Assembly: GCF_028307215.1 (NCBI RefSeq)
Contig: NZ_JAQMHV010000009.1
Location: 54,812-118,811 of the forward strand
From: Falsirhodobacter sp. 20TX0035
GTDB taxonomy: Bacteria > Pseudomonadota > Alphaproteobacteria > Rhodobacterales > Rhodobacteraceae
DNA: 64,000 bases
Direction of reading: 5' to 3'
The first letter of the stretch is position 1. Each line of letters begins with the position of its first letter. The translations under genes were made by a program, and so were the position numbers. The notes below the pieces were generated by a model, which saw only the letters and a program-made list of their open reading frames with translations, was not told the DNA's origin and ran no database searches. Of the stretch, positions 17,516 through 26,913 are shown one piece after another.

Positions 17516-18961
17516 ATGCCGTATGATGTGCTCCTGCGGAACGGGCATCTGACCGATCCCGTGAACAATCGTGACGAGGTCTGCGATGTCGCGATCGAAA
17601 ATGGCCGCGTCGCTGCGGTCGGCCAAGATCTTGGCCCCGCGCGCGAGGAAATGGACGTGGCCGGCCTGCATGTTCTACCGGGCCTGATCGACACGCATGT
17701 GCATCTGTCGTCGTGGCTGGGCGGTGCGGCGGGCCACCGGATGCTGGCGCTGGCCGGCGTGACGACGGCCTTCGACATGGCCGGCCCCGTGGACAGCGTG
17801 ATGGAGCTGGCCGCCACCCATGGCACCGGCCTGACGATCGCCTGCATCGACTATGTCCGTCCCGGCCACACCGTTGGCACCACGAACCCGCACATGGACG
17901 AACTGCGCGATCATCTGGTCCGCGCCCGTCGATCCGGCGCGGTCGGATTGAAAGTGCTGGGCGGACATTTTCCGCTGACGGCAGAGGCGACGGCCCGCAC
18001 CATCGCGCTTTGTGCGGCCGAAGGCGCGCATGTGGCCCTTCACGCCGGCACCTTGGACACACCGCAGGACATGCGCGGCATGCGCGAGGCGATCGAACTG
18101 GCCGAGGGTCATCCCCTGCACCTGCCCCATGTGAACGCCTACGTCCGGGGGACACAAGATCATATCCTGATGGAAACACTGGAAGCCGTCCGCCTTCTGG
18201 AAGCCGCACCGAACGTCTGGTCCGAAAGCTATCTGGCACCGTTCAACGGCAATTCGGCGAAATGCGCAAACGGTGTTCCCGAAAGCGTGGCCACGCAGCG
18301 CAACCTTCTGAAGGGCGGATTTGAACCGACACTGTCGGGCATGGAAGCGTCCATCCTGGCCGGTTGGGCCCATGTTCACATGGCCGTGGACGGTCAAAAC
18401 GTTCTCGCGACCGGAGAGGCCGCCCGCCTCGCCTGGAAGGAGGCCGAAACCGACATCGGTTGCAGCTTCCACGTCAACCCGCCCGAGGCGCGGATCAACC
18501 TTGCTGTGACGAAGCGGGCGAACGGTCGCTTTGCGGTGGACGCGCTCGCCACCGACGGGGGCGGCATTCCCAGGAACGACCTGTGCGACCGTGGGTTGGC
18601 GCTAGTGGCTCTGAATGCTCTCACCTTGAGCGAATTTGTCGTGAAGACCTCAGCGGAGCCCGCGAGGATGATGGCCCTTCCTTCCAAGGGTCATCTAGGC
18701 ATCGGAGCCGATGCCGATATCACGATCATCGACCTGTGTCGGCGCCGGGCGGTTTCGTCCTTCGGTGGCGGCCGGCCTATCCTGCGGGACGGTCGGGTCA
18801 TAGGTCGGGGCGCGACCGTGTTATCCTCCCGCGAGGCGCATCCCCGTCTAAACGCGATGGGCCTTGATGTCGTCTTTGTGGAGCCGTTCCAGTTTCGACC
18901 GTGCCATGGGCCAACTTGGCAGAACGACACGAAGGGTGAAGCTACCCTCCAGACTCGTTAA
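17516..18961 (+). CDS. Amidohydrolase superfamily protein (hydantoinase/dihydroorotase-like)
   Basis: 481 residues; ribosome site aaggagatttggg before ATG. N-terminal beta-sandwich and the metal-binding IDTHVHLSSWLGG (HxH) at about residue 60, possible carbamylated-Lys region GLKVLGGHFPL, metal His candidates in VALHAGTLDT and HLPHVNAYVRG, and a late NPPEARINLAVTKR / DGGGIPRNDL segment that could carry the catalytic Asp. The C-terminal sandwich (GHLGIGADADITIIDL) is typical of the superfamily. Probably opens a cyclic amide or hydantoin-type ring, feeding the carbamoylase-like amidase or oxoprolinase; the exact substrate is not resolved. Confidence 0.8.
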   Translation: MPYDVLLRNGHLTDPVNNRDEVCDVAIENGRVAAVGQDLGPAREEMDVAGLHVLPGLIDTHVHLSSWLGGAAGHRMLALAGVTTAFDMAGPVDSVMELAATHGTGLTIACIDYVRPGHTVGTTNPHMDELRDHLVRARRSGAVGLKVLGGHFPLTAEATARTIALCAAEGAHVALHAGTLDTPQDMRGMREAIELAEGHPLHLPHVNAYVRGTQDHILMETLEAVRLLEAAPNVWSESYLAPFNGNSAKCANGVPESVATQRNLLKGGFEPTLSGMEASILAGWAHVHMAVDGQNVLATGEAARLAWKEAETDIGCSFHVNPPEARINLAVTKRANGRFAVDALATDGGGIPRNDLCDRGLALVALNALTLSEFVVKTSAEPARMMALPSKGHLGIGADADITIIDLCRRRAVSSFGGGRPILRDGRVIGRGATVLSSREAHPRLNAMGLDVVFVEPFQFRPCHGPTWQNDTKGEATLQTR

Positions 18962-18964
18962 TTT

Positions 18965-19084
18965 TCAGAGCCAGAAGATGACAATTACTGCGAGGACGAC
19001 GGTCGATAGGATGACATAGGCCGCCGGCTGGCGGGACTTCGCCCCTTCCAGTTCCCCGTCGGCATCCGGGGCAGATGGCGGCAC
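18965..19084 (-). pseudogene. C-terminal remnant of a membrane protein
   Basis: A short minus-strand frame with a GTG at 19084 encodes 39 residues: a charged linker (PPSAPDADGELEGAKSRQPA) and one strongly hydrophobic helix (AYVILSTVVLAVIVIFWL) ending at a stop. Codon use is high-GC like the core of the window, unlike the AT-rich DNA just to the right. It looks like the last helix of a permease whose body has been lost. It could instead be a genuine single-span small protein, but a stop lies just upstream and no ribosome site is convincing. Confidence 0.35.
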
Positions 19085-19440
19085 GAAGCCCTGTCCCCTT
19101 GCGAATTCTTGTCAATCGGCGACACCATCGGCTGTTTCCATTTCGATCTATGGTCAGGGAATGACGATTGCCGCGCAGCAGGATCCTAGATCAGGCGTGA
19201 GTCGCATCAGCCGCACGGGACTCTGCTTACCCGCCACCGAAGGGCTGTCCCCTTACCTGAAGCCATTGCATCGGCTGGATCAATATTGAGAACGATGCAG
19301 ATCATAAGCTACACCGCGCTAGCATGAAGATAACTGATTGTTATTATCTTATAAACTAGCACGTTCCCCTGTTCAAAACCGTTCGGTTGTGAGCAGGGGA
19401 CTATAGGTTAAGCGCCAAGACAATCTTACACCTAGTCATC
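19085..19440. other. AT-richer intergenic region, no gene recognised
   Basis: 356 bp whose base composition drops sharply compared with both flanks (for example the TAACTGATTGTTATTATCTT stretch at 19329). No convincing coding frame, terminator or RNA gene is seen. It marks the left edge of the low-GC patch extending to about 20.75 kb. Confidence 0.4.
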
Positions 19441-19608
19441 ATGTCATACATTGCCCAAGAAGCCCGAGCATTAGCATCTTCTGCTAAGCCTCTGGGAAAA
19501 CTAGTTAAGACAAACATTGCGGCGCTAAATAATACTATAGCAACACCGCCACCTCCACTGCTATGCCGAATCTACCGCAGCCCTATCGAAACGAGTGATA
19601 CAACTTAA
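19441..19608 (+). CDS. Possible small protein, low confidence
   Basis: ATG at 19441 opens a 55-residue frame (starts MSYIAQEARALASSAKPLGK, ends at TAA 19606-19608); the same frame is open further upstream to 19393. Composition is protein-like with an amphipathic alanine/lysine-rich first half and a PPPP run. No ribosome site is visible and in AT-richer DNA an open frame of this size can occur by chance. It lies 128 bp before the secreted unknown protein and might belong to the same transferred cassette, possibly as the end of a broken larger gene. Confidence 0.25.
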   Translation: MSYIAQEARALASSAKPLGKLVKTNIAALNNTIATPPPPLLCRIYRSPIETSDTT

Positions 19609-19736
19609 CGTTGTTATGAATATCTGTAGAGCAATGACATTATAGAATCAGATCCGATGTCTCCCACTGCGCGCTGAAATAATATGCAACGTCATCCGTA
19701 GCAACGATGAAGTTGAATGCCCGAAAGGGACCTAAC

Positions 19737-20571
19737 ATGCACAGACCGCCAGCACTTACTGCAACACTTTTATTTTTCGCCACAGCAAGCCTAGGCCAAG
19801 CGGACATAAACAGTTCCGCAATCAATGGTGAACCGTTGACCAACCACAATCTCTTATCTCTACCAAGAGCTGATATCCTACTGGATTACACAGTAGCGTG
19901 GATGAAGCTGTCTTCTGCCTATGTGAACCCACCTCTCTCGCGCGAGCAACTCAAAGCCGCACAGTCATCTTTGACCTCATACAATGAGTTACCACCCGAG
20001 CAAAAAGACCAATACGCCCCACGCAGCCTAAATCCCGATACCGCATTTGAGAAAACGATTCCGTTCAATTTCGCTTTTAATTTAGAAACTTTGTTACCTC
20101 ACCCCGTTAACCTGCTGGAAGATCCGTCTCTTGTTTTTCAACTGGAAAACGGAAGATTAGATTATGTGGTTAACTTTTTCCTCCATTGGCCATATGTGGA
20201 TGGCATCGAAGAGTCTTCCTATGGGCAGATCTTCCGCGACTTAAAGGTCAATGAGGCCAGTAATCGAAAAAACTGGCCAGAGAGACGCATCGAAGTTGCA
20301 GATACACAAACAGTAACGGGTCTGAATAATTACATTATTTACTCAGATGATGGCGATTTGGGCTATTACATAAGATGCATGCCTTGGCTAGGAAATAGCA
20401 GCCCCCCCCAATCCGCTCTGCACCGGCCGAGTTATATTAAGAAGTGAAAGTTTAGGGATTTATATAAGATACCCTAGCAGCGGCTCTCACCCTGATGTTC
20501 TCGAATTCAATTATAAAGTAATCGAAGCAACAATAGACCTAGCCAAATCTTGGAAGCTTGCGGAACAATAG
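19737..20571 (+). pseudogene. Secreted protein of unknown family, interrupted by a +1 frameshift in a C8 run
   Basis: The start at 19737 is set by a GAAAGGGA ribosome site six bases upstream. A signal peptide follows (HRPPALTATLLFFATASLGQA). The frame runs to a stop at 20445-20447, but at a run of eight C (20402-20409) the protein-like sequence moves to the next frame. Removing one C joins LGNSSPP to NPLCTGRVILRSES and a well-formed tail ending LAKSWKLAEQ at the stop 20569-20571, giving about 277 residues. Either this is a sequencing/assembly error, a decayed gene or a length-variable homopolymer switch. AT-rich codons differ from all neighbours, suggesting transfer. Periplasmic or secreted; I do not recognise the family. 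Confidence 0.65.
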
Positions 20572-20572
20572 A

Positions 20573-20758
20573 ATGTATGCCATTGAAAAACCCATCCTAG
20601 ACAAGGTTGACCAGTATTTGGAATCAGGATCCAAATACTACGAGGCCTATGAACTGATTGCAAAAGAGCTGCCTCGATTTTCGGATCACAAGCGGCGACA
20701 GGTGTTGTCCGAACGCCCAAAACGGGAAGCCAAGATGCTCACCACGAAGAGCGGGTGA
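20573..20758 (+). CDS. Hypothetical small protein
   Basis: 61 residues from the ATG at 20573 (MYAIEKPILDKVDQYLESGS), one base after the restored stop of the secreted protein gene, so the two may be one transcription unit. Highly charged, no signal peptide or membrane segment; the C-terminal third is Lys/Arg-rich (DHKRRQVLSERPKREAK). A longer version starting with TTG at 20558 is possible. Not recognised; could be a chance frame. Confidence 0.35.
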   Translation: MYAIEKPILDKVDQYLESGSKYYEAYELIAKELPRFSDHKRRQVLSERPKREAKMLTTKSG

Positions 20759-20800
20759 CGGGCAAGGCATGACGTGTGGCTGCAAACGGCCATGCTCCCG

Positions 20801-21697
20801 CTAGTGCGGGACGATTACCGAATTCCGAGCATGAAACAGGTGTTCGGAGAACTCCCGCACAAGGCGGGCCCTTTGACTGTCGGGTCGGAACAGCAGATAG
20901 GACCTGAACGAGATCTTCGGGGCGAACGGTCGCAGGATCAGACCTCGCTCCGTGAAACCTCCGGTCGCGAGCGGATTGACCAGCCCGACGGCATCCCCGC
21001 TCATGGCGAGGGCGCACACGGTGGAGGAGTTGGCCGTTTCCACGATGTAGCTCGGAGCAACGCCCGCATCCGCCATGGCCTGATCGAAGCGGTGCCGGGC
21101 GCGGTCCTCCGGTGTCAGACCGATGAGGGGAACATCGGCAAGATCCGTCGGCCCCACACCGGTCTTGCGCGTCAAGGGATGATCGGGGGCCATGGCGATC
21201 ACACCGGGAAAACTCGCGAACATCTGCGCGTCTACGCCCGCCCTGTCGATCTCGTCGGCCGCCAGACCGAGATCGAGCTGACCGTCGGCGATCAGGTTGC
21301 GGATCGTCGCAGAGCCCGCGACCTGAAGCGTGATGCGGATCTTGGGATGCTGGATCCGGAACCCCTGCACGGCGCGCGGCACCAGGGTGGCCGCCAGTGC
21401 CGACAACGTCCCGATCCGCACGATCCCCGAACCGTATTCCCGGATCGATGCCGCCGCCGAGCGCAGGCGGTCGAGCCCCTTGTAGCTCTCGTTCACCTCC
21501 CGAAAGAACATCTGCCCTTCCGGCGTGGGGACGAGGCGCCCGCGAACGCGGTCGAACAGGGCAAAGCCGAGGCTCGCCTCCAGATCGGCGATGCTGCGGC
21601 TGATGGCGGGCTGCGTGACTTGCAGCAGCTCCGCCGCGCGCACGGTGGAGCCGGAGATCATGACAGTGTGGAAGGCTTCGAGAATACGGAAGTTCAT
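20801..21697 (-). CDS. LysR family transcriptional regulator
   Basis: 298 residues. N-terminal winged helix MNFRILEAFHTVMISGSTVRAAELLQVTQPAISRSIADLEASLGFALFDR followed by the effector domain with SGIVRIGTLSALA near residue 92. Divergent from the cystathionine beta-lyase-like gene across a 95-bp region with an inverted repeat, so it probably controls that gene and the Aap-type transporter behind it. Confidence 0.93.
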   Translation of the reverse strand: MNFRILEAFHTVMISGSTVRAAELLQVTQPAISRSIADLEASLGFALFDRVRGRLVPTPEGQMFFREVNESYKGLDRLRSAAASIREYGSGIVRIGTLSALAATLVPRAVQGFRIQHPKIRITLQVAGSATIRNLIADGQLDLGLAADEIDRAGVDAQMFASFPGVIAMAPDHPLTRKTGVGPTDLADVPLIGLTPEDRARHRFDQAMADAGVAPSYIVETANSSTVCALAMSGDAVGLVNPLATGGFTERGLILRPFAPKISFRSYLLFRPDSQRARLVREFSEHLFHARNSVIVPH

Positions 21698-21712
21698 CCC
21701 ATTACCTTAGCG

Positions 21713-21724
21713 CATAGACCTATG
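21713..21724. promoter_or_regulatory. Inverted repeat in LysR-metC divergent promoter, candidate LysR site
   Basis: CATAG-AC-CTATG lies 15 bp upstream of the LysR start and 69 bp upstream of the divergent gene. Position and dyad symmetry fit an autoregulatory LysR site, but the arms are short. Confidence 0.35.
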
Positions 21725-21792
21725 TGTCTGCATCAGTTGTTTTACCATATCGGATGGCGTCAGTGTCATCGAACACAAGACAGGACGAACCG

Positions 21793-22953
21793 ATGCGCGA
21801 CGCGACCCTCTGCACCATCCACCCCACCATATCGGAGGAAGGTTATACCGCCCTGACCGTTCCCACGCACCGCGCCTCGACCATCGTGTTTCCCGACGCG
21901 GCGGCCTATGCCACCCGGGGGCAGCGCGATCTGGACGGGTTCTCCTATGGCCTGCACGGCACCCCGACGAACCGGGTGCTGGAAGCACAACTGACGGCGC
22001 TGGAAGGCGGCAGGCACACCGTGCTCGTTCCCTCGGGACAGACCGCGATCGCCGTGATCTTCCTTGCGATGCTGAAGCCCGGGGACACGGTGCTGATTCC
22101 CGACAGCGCCTATCCTCCGGTCACGGGATTCTGCCGCAACTTCCTCGCCCCGCTGGGGATCGGGCATCGGGTGTATCGTCCCGACGCATCGGATCTCGAG
22201 GCGCAGATCGACTCCTCGGTGAAGCTGATCTGGATGGAAGCCCCCGGCTCCACCACGATGGAGGTGCAGGACGTGCCGGCCATCGTCGCACTGGCGAAGC
22301 GGCACGGCATCCTGACGGGCATCGACAACACCTGGGCGACGCCGCTTCTGTTCAAGCCGCTGGCGCATGGCGTCGATTTCTCCATGCAGGCGCTGACGAA
22401 ATATGTCGGCGGGCATTCGGACCTGCTGATGGGATCGGTCAGCGTGAACGACAGCGAGTTGCGCCGCCGCCTGCGTGACCAGATGCGGATGCTGGGCCTT
22501 GGCGTGCCACCCGACGCAGTGTCTCTAGCCCTGCGCGGGATCGAGACAATGGCGGTCCGCATGGCCCATCAGGGCCGCGTGGCACTGGAGCTGGCGCGGG
22601 AGCTGGCCGACCGCGGCGTGGGCGAGGTTCTTCATCCCGCCCTGCCCTCCTGCCCCGGTCACGAGATCTTCAAACGAGATTTTGCAGGCGCCAGCGGCGT
22701 GTTCAGCATCGTGCTGCCGGAGGCCGCGCGCCTGAATCCCGCGCTGGATGCGCTGCGTGTTTTTGCCATCGGGGCCAGCTGGGGCGGAACGCGAAGCCTG
22801 ATGGCCCCGATGACCATCACCCGTGAGAACGCCCATCCGCGCAACGACAAGACCATCCTGCGGCTTCAGATCGGGCTGGAAGATCCCGCCGATCTGCGTG
22901 CCGATCTGGAAGCCTTCTTCGACATCCTCACGACCGAACAAGCGGACGCCTGA
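21793..22953 (+). CDS. metC: PLP-dependent trans-sulfuration family enzyme (cystathionine beta-lyase-like)
   Basis: 386 residues from the ATG at 21793, which follows a weak purine-rich stretch (caggacgaacc) and begins the conserved protein (ATLCTIHPTISEEGYTALTVPTHRASTI). Cys/Met-metabolism PLP fold: YGLHGTPTNRVLE, SGQTAIAVIFLAML (phosphate-binding region), WMEAPGSTTMEVQDV, DNTWATPLLFKPL, and the Schiff-base Lys in SMQALTKYVGGHSDLLMG. Expected to cleave cystathionine or a cysteine conjugate to a thiol, ammonia and pyruvate. The amino-acid ABC operon starts 28 bp downstream, so it may degrade an imported sulfur amino acid. Confidence 0.88.
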   Translation: MRDATLCTIHPTISEEGYTALTVPTHRASTIVFPDAAAYATRGQRDLDGFSYGLHGTPTNRVLEAQLTALEGGRHTVLVPSGQTAIAVIFLAMLKPGDTVLIPDSAYPPVTGFCRNFLAPLGIGHRVYRPDASDLEAQIDSSVKLIWMEAPGSTTMEVQDVPAIVALAKRHGILTGIDNTWATPLLFKPLAHGVDFSMQALTKYVGGHSDLLMGSVSVNDSELRRRLRDQMRMLGLGVPPDAVSLALRGIETMAVRMAHQGRVALELARELADRGVGEVLHPALPSCPGHEIFKRDFAGASGVFSIVLPEAARLNPALDALRVFAIGASWGGTRSLMAPMTITRENAHPRNDKTILRLQIGLEDPADLRADLEAFFDILTTEQADA

Positions 22954-22981
22954 ACGTCCCGACCCCAACAGGAAGATCATC

Positions 22982-23989
22982 ATGAAACACATCGCACTCG
23001 CCGCCTTCACCCTCGCCCTGCCCGCCGCCGCCCATGGCGCGACTACGCTGGAAACCGTGAAGGATCGCGGCCGGCTCATCTGCGGGGCCAGTCAGGGCAC
23101 CGTCGGCTTCGGCGCGCCGGACAGTGACGGCACATGGCGGGGCCTGGACATCGACACCTGCCGCGCCGTGGCCGTGGCGGTCTTTGGCGACAAGGACACC
23201 GTCGATTTCGTGCCTCTGTCGGGCCAGCAGCGCATTCCGGCCCTCCAAACCGGTGAGATCGACATCCTGCCCCGCACCCTGACCTGGACCCTGCAGCGCG
23301 ACGCCAACGGCATCGACTTCACAAGCCCCAACTACTACGAGTTCACGGGCTTCATGCTGCCGAAGGCAATGGGAATCGAACGGGTCGAGGACATGGCCGG
23401 AGCCGCCGTCTGCGTGCAGACCGGATCCACAACCGAGGTCGTGGTGGCCGACGTGTCGGACAAGCTGGATCTGGACCTGCAGCCGGTCGTATTCGACAAC
23501 ACGTCCGCCACGCGTCAGGCCTTCTTCTCGGGACGCTGCGACGCGTTGATCACCGATGCGGCGGCGCTGGCTTCCGTCCGCGCGACCCAGGCCGAAAACC
23601 CCGACGACTACGTCATCTTTCCGGCCACCGACTACATGGACGCCCTGACCCCCGCGGTGCGCCACGGCGACAACCAGTGGAAGGACATCGTCACCTGGTC
23701 GATCGAAGCGATGAAATCTGCTGAATTGCTGGGCATCACGTCCCAGAACATCGATACCTTCGAGGGCAGCACCGATCCGCGCATCCGCCGCTTCCTAGGT
23801 ATCGATCCGGGCAACGGCACCGCGCTTGGCCTGCAGGACGATTTTGCGGCGAACATCATCCGCGAGGTCGGCAATTATGCCGAAGTCTTCGACCGCAACG
23901 TGGGCAAGGACAGCTCCCTGAAACTCGAACGCGGGGCGAACGCGCTTTACAAGGACGGCGGGCTGATGTTCCCGCTGACCTTCCAGTAA
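22982..23989 (+). CDS. Amino-acid ABC substrate-binding protein (AapJ-like)
   Basis: 335 residues with signal peptide (MKHIALAAFTLALPAAAHGA). Family 3 binding-protein motifs: TLETVKDRGRLICGASQGTVGF, GLDIDTCRAVAVAVFGD, VFDNTSATRQAFFSGRCDALITD and CVQTGSTTE. Length and the insert-rich form match AapJ/BztA of alphaproteobacterial general L-amino-acid transporters. The start follows aacaggaagatcatc. Confidence 0.92.
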   Translation: MKHIALAAFTLALPAAAHGATTLETVKDRGRLICGASQGTVGFGAPDSDGTWRGLDIDTCRAVAVAVFGDKDTVDFVPLSGQQRIPALQTGEIDILPRTLTWTLQRDANGIDFTSPNYYEFTGFMLPKAMGIERVEDMAGAAVCVQTGSTTEVVVADVSDKLDLDLQPVVFDNTSATRQAFFSGRCDALITDAAALASVRATQAENPDDYVIFPATDYMDALTPAVRHGDNQWKDIVTWSIEAMKSAELLGITSQNIDTFEGSTDPRIRRFLGIDPGNGTALGLQDDFAANIIREVGNYAEVFDRNVGKDSSLKLERGANALYKDGGLMFPLTFQ

Positions 23990-25068
23990 TGCGGCTTCTT
24001 CGCGATGCACGCGTGCGGGGCGGTCTGATCCAGATCGCCTTGCTGGCCGCTGTGGCGGGCGTGATCCTGTGGATCGCGCACAACACCAGCCAGAACCTGT
24101 CCGAACGGGGCATCCGCACAGGATGGGACTTCCTGGACCGCCCCGCGCGGTTCCCGATCTCGGAGAGCGTGCTTCCCTACGATCCGCAGGACACCTTCCT
24201 CTGGGCCTATGTCGTGGGACTGGGCAACACGCTCTGGATCTCGGCTCTGGCGATCCTCGGCGCCACGATCCTCGGGCTGGGTATCGGATTGGCCGGTCGT
24301 TCGGCGAACCCGCTCCTGGCGGGTCTCGGCACGGGGTATGTCACCGTCATGCGGAACCTGCCGCTGATCGTGCAGCTGCTGTTCTGGTATGCACTGGCGA
24401 CGGCGGCCTTTCCCGCGCCCCGTGCCGCGTGGGAACCGCTTCCGGGGGTGTTCCTGACCCAGCGGGGCATCTTCCTGCCCGCATTGCCCGCCGCGCAACT
24501 GGCCTTGGCGGTTGCCCTCGGTCTGGCGGCGGCCCTCCTGCTGCGCCGATGGCGCGGCACGGCCGGGGTCGCAGTGTTCGCCGCGACGCTGATCCTCACG
24601 AGGGCCACGGTGGAAATGCCGGAACTGCGCGGCTTCACCTTCACCGGCGGCATCGCCCTTTCGCCCGAATTCGCGGCCTTGATGCTGGGGATCATCCTCT
24701 ACACCGCCGCCTTCGTGGGCGAGATCATCCGGGGCGGCATCGACGCGGTGGCGCGAGGGCAATGGGAGGCGGGACGCGCCCTCGGCCTGCCGGACCGTGC
24801 CACCCTGCGCCGGATCATCCTGCCGCAGGCTTTGCGCGTCATCATCCCGCCGATGACCTCGCAATACCTGTCCACGGTGAAGAACACGACCCTGGCGCTG
24901 GCCGTCGGCTATCCCGAACTTGGGCTGGTGGTGAACACCGTCATCAACCAGACGGGACAGGCGATCGAAAGCCTGCTGATCCTGCTGGGCGTCTTTCTCA
25001 CCATCTCGCTTTCGGTGTCGCTGTTGATGAACTGGTATAACGCCCGCATGGCGATCGTGGTGCGCTGA
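23989..25068 (+). CDS. Amino-acid ABC permease (AapQ-like)
   Basis: 359 residues, start overlaps the previous stop. Long periplasmic insert after the first helix as in AapQ/Bzt[17 protein letters not shown] and the EAA loop [30 protein letters not shown], then a C-terminal [17 protein letters not shown]. Paired with the next permease to form the heterodimeric channel. Confidence 0.93.
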   Translation: MRLLRDARVRGGLIQIALLAAVAGVILWIAHNTSQNLSERGIRTGWDFLDRPARFPISESVLPYDPQDTFLWAYVVGLGNTLWISALAILGATILGLGIGLAGRSANPLLAGLGTGYVTVMRNLPLIVQLLFWYALATAAFPAPRAAWEPLPGVFLTQRGIFLPALPAAQLALAVALGLAAALLLRRWRGTAGVAVFAATLILTRATVEMPELRGFTFTGGIALSPEFAALMLGIILYTAAFVGEIIRGGIDAVARGQWEAGRALGLPDRATLRRIILPQALRVIIPPMTSQYLSTVKNTTLALAVGYPELGLVVNTVINQTGQAIESLLILLGVFLTISLSVSLLMNWYNARMAIVVR

Positions 25069-26135
25069 TGGATTACATCGCCGCGCGTCCCGCACCCGCC
25101 AAATCACCCGCGCCGATCCTGCGCATCCTGTTCGGGGATGCGGTGGCGGCCCTGATCACCGTTGGCGTCATCGGGTTGATCGTGCTGATGCTGCCCGTGC
25201 TCGAATGGGCAGTGTTCGATGCCGTATGGCACGGCGATGCCGCCGCCTGTCGCGCGGGTGGCGCCTGCTGGGCCTATATCCACGACAAGGCCCGGTTGAT
25301 CCTGTTCGGCATCTATCCCCCCGACCAGCAATGGCGGCCTGTGATCGTGATCGGGCTGATCCTCGCCATGGTGATGGCGTCCCTGTCGCCACGTTTCTGG
25401 AACGCGCGGCTTGCGCTTCTTTGGGGAGGGGCGATCCTCGTGATGCTCGTCCTGATGAAGGGCGGCGTGTTCGGCATGGCCGACGTCCCGACCGCGAAAT
25501 GGGGCGGTCTGCCGGTCACGCTGCTGCTAGCGGTGCTGTCGCTGGGCATGGGGTTTCCGTTGGCAGTCCTGCTGGCCCTTGGGCGGCAGTCGAAACTGCC
25601 GGTGGTCAAGGCCGTGTCAGTCTGCGTGATCGAACTGGTGCGAGGGCTGCCGCTGATCGGCCTGCTGTTCGTGGCGGCGATCCTGCTGCCGCTGCTGCTG
25701 CCCTCGGACTGGACGATCGACAAGTTGGGCCGCACCGTCGCCGCGCTGACCGTCTTCGCCGCCGCCTATCTGGCCGAGGTGCTGCGGGGCGGACTGCAGG
25801 GTCTGGGAAAGGGTCAGGCCGAGGCCGCGCAAGCGCTCGGCATCTCCTACTGGAAGATGATCTGGCACATCGTCCTGCCGCAGGCCATCCAGAAGGTCAT
25901 CCCGCCTTTGACCAACACCGCCATCGTCATGGTCAAGAACACCTCGCTCGTGATGATCGTGGGCGTGTTCGACATGCTGGGCGCGGGGCGTGCCGCCGCG
26001 GGCGATCCGGCCTGGCCCGCCCCCTTCACCGAAACCTACCTGTTCGTCGCCGCCGTTTATTTCGCGATCTGCTTCGGCATTTCGATCTATGCGCGCTGGC
26101 TGGAACGGGGCGTCAAACGAAAGAGCCACGCATGA
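25068..26135 (+). CDS. Amino-acid ABC permease (AapM-like)
   Basis: 355 residues overlapping AapQ by one base. Extended N-terminal part with two or three helices and a Cys-containing loop ([17 protein letters not shown]), a second conserved loop [15 protein letters not shown] and the EAA loop [30 protein letters not shown]. Typical AapM/BztC architecture. Confidence 0.93.
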   Translation: MDYIAARPAPAKSPAPILRILFGDAVAALITVGVIGLIVLMLPVLEWAVFDAVWHGDAAACRAGGACWAYIHDKARLILFGIYPPDQQWRPVIVIGLILAMVMASLSPRFWNARLALLWGGAILVMLVLMKGGVFGMADVPTAKWGGLPVTLLLAVLSLGMGFPLAVLLALGRQSKLPVVKAVSVCVIELVRGLPLIGLLFVAAILLPLLLPSDWTIDKLGRTVAALTVFAAAYLAEVLRGGLQGLGKGQAEAAQALGISYWKMIWHIVLPQAIQKVIPPLTNTAIVMVKNTSLVMIVGVFDMLGAGRAAAGDPAWPAPFTETYLFVAAVYFAICFGISIYARWLERGVKRKSHA

Positions 26136-26863
26136 CCGCCATCACCGTCACCGACCTGAACAAGTGGTATGGCACCTACCATGCCCTGCGTGACGTTAAC
26201 CTGACCGTGGCCGAGGGGGAGCGGATCGTGATCTGCGGCCCCTCGGGATCGGGAAAGTCCACGCTGATCCGCTGCATGAACCGTCTGGAGGAGCATCAGT
26301 CTGGCATCATCAGCGTGGGCGGGGTCGAACTGAACGACGACGTGAAGAACCTCGACGCGGTGCGGCGGGAGGTCGGGATGGTGTTTCAGTCCTTCAACCT
26401 GTTCCCGCACCTGACGGTTCTGGAGAACTGCGCCCTGCCGCAGATCCTTGCCCGCAAGACACCCCGCGCACAGGCGGAGGAGCAGGCCCGCGCCCTTCTG
26501 GAGCGCGTTCGCATTCCTGAACAGGCCAAGAAATACCCCGGACAGTTGTCGGGCGGCCAGCAGCAACGTGTCGCGATCGCGCGGGCCCTGTGCATGAAGC
26601 CGCGGATCATGCTGTTCGACGAACCCACCAGTGCCCTTGATCCCGAAATGATCGGCGAAGTGCTGGACACGATGATCCATCTGGCCGAGGAAGGCATGAC
26701 CATGGTCGTCGTCACCCACGAGATGGGCTTCGCCCGCCGTGTGGCCGACCGTGTGATCTTCATGGCCGAAGGGCAGATCGTCGAGGAGGCACCGCCGGAG
26801 ACGTTCTTCACCGCGCCTGCCAATTCCCGCACGCAGGAGTTTCTGCGCCAGATTGTGCATTGA
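26132..26863 (+). CDS. Amino-acid ABC ATPase (AapP/GlnQ-like)
   Basis: 243 residues; ATG overlaps the AapM stop. Walker [10 protein letters not shown] at about residues 36-44, Q-loop [17 protein letters not shown], signature [15 protein letters not shown], Walker [15 protein letters not shown] and switch His in [17 protein letters not shown]. Energises the Aap-type importer 22982-26135. Confidence 0.95.
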   Translation: MTAITVTDLNKWYGTYHALRDVNLTVAEGERIVICGPSGSGKSTLIRCMNRLEEHQSGIISVGGVELNDDVKNLDAVRREVGMVFQSFNLFPHLTVLENCALPQILARKTPRAQAEEQARALLERVRIPEQAKKYPGQLSGGQQQRVAIARALCMKPRIMLFDEPTSALDPEMIGEVLDTMIHLAEEGMTMVVVTHEMGFARRVADRVIFMAEGQIVEEAPPETFFTAPANSRTQEFLRQIVH

Positions 26864-26913
26864 TGAGCGGTCGAATGGCGCTGGCGGTGGAGGTCTGAGA
26901 GATCCTATCCTGC

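Noticed and set aside
18962..20800. The low-GC patch as an insertion sequence
   Set aside because: No transposase motif (DDE or HUH), terminal inverted repeats or target duplication could be found by eye.
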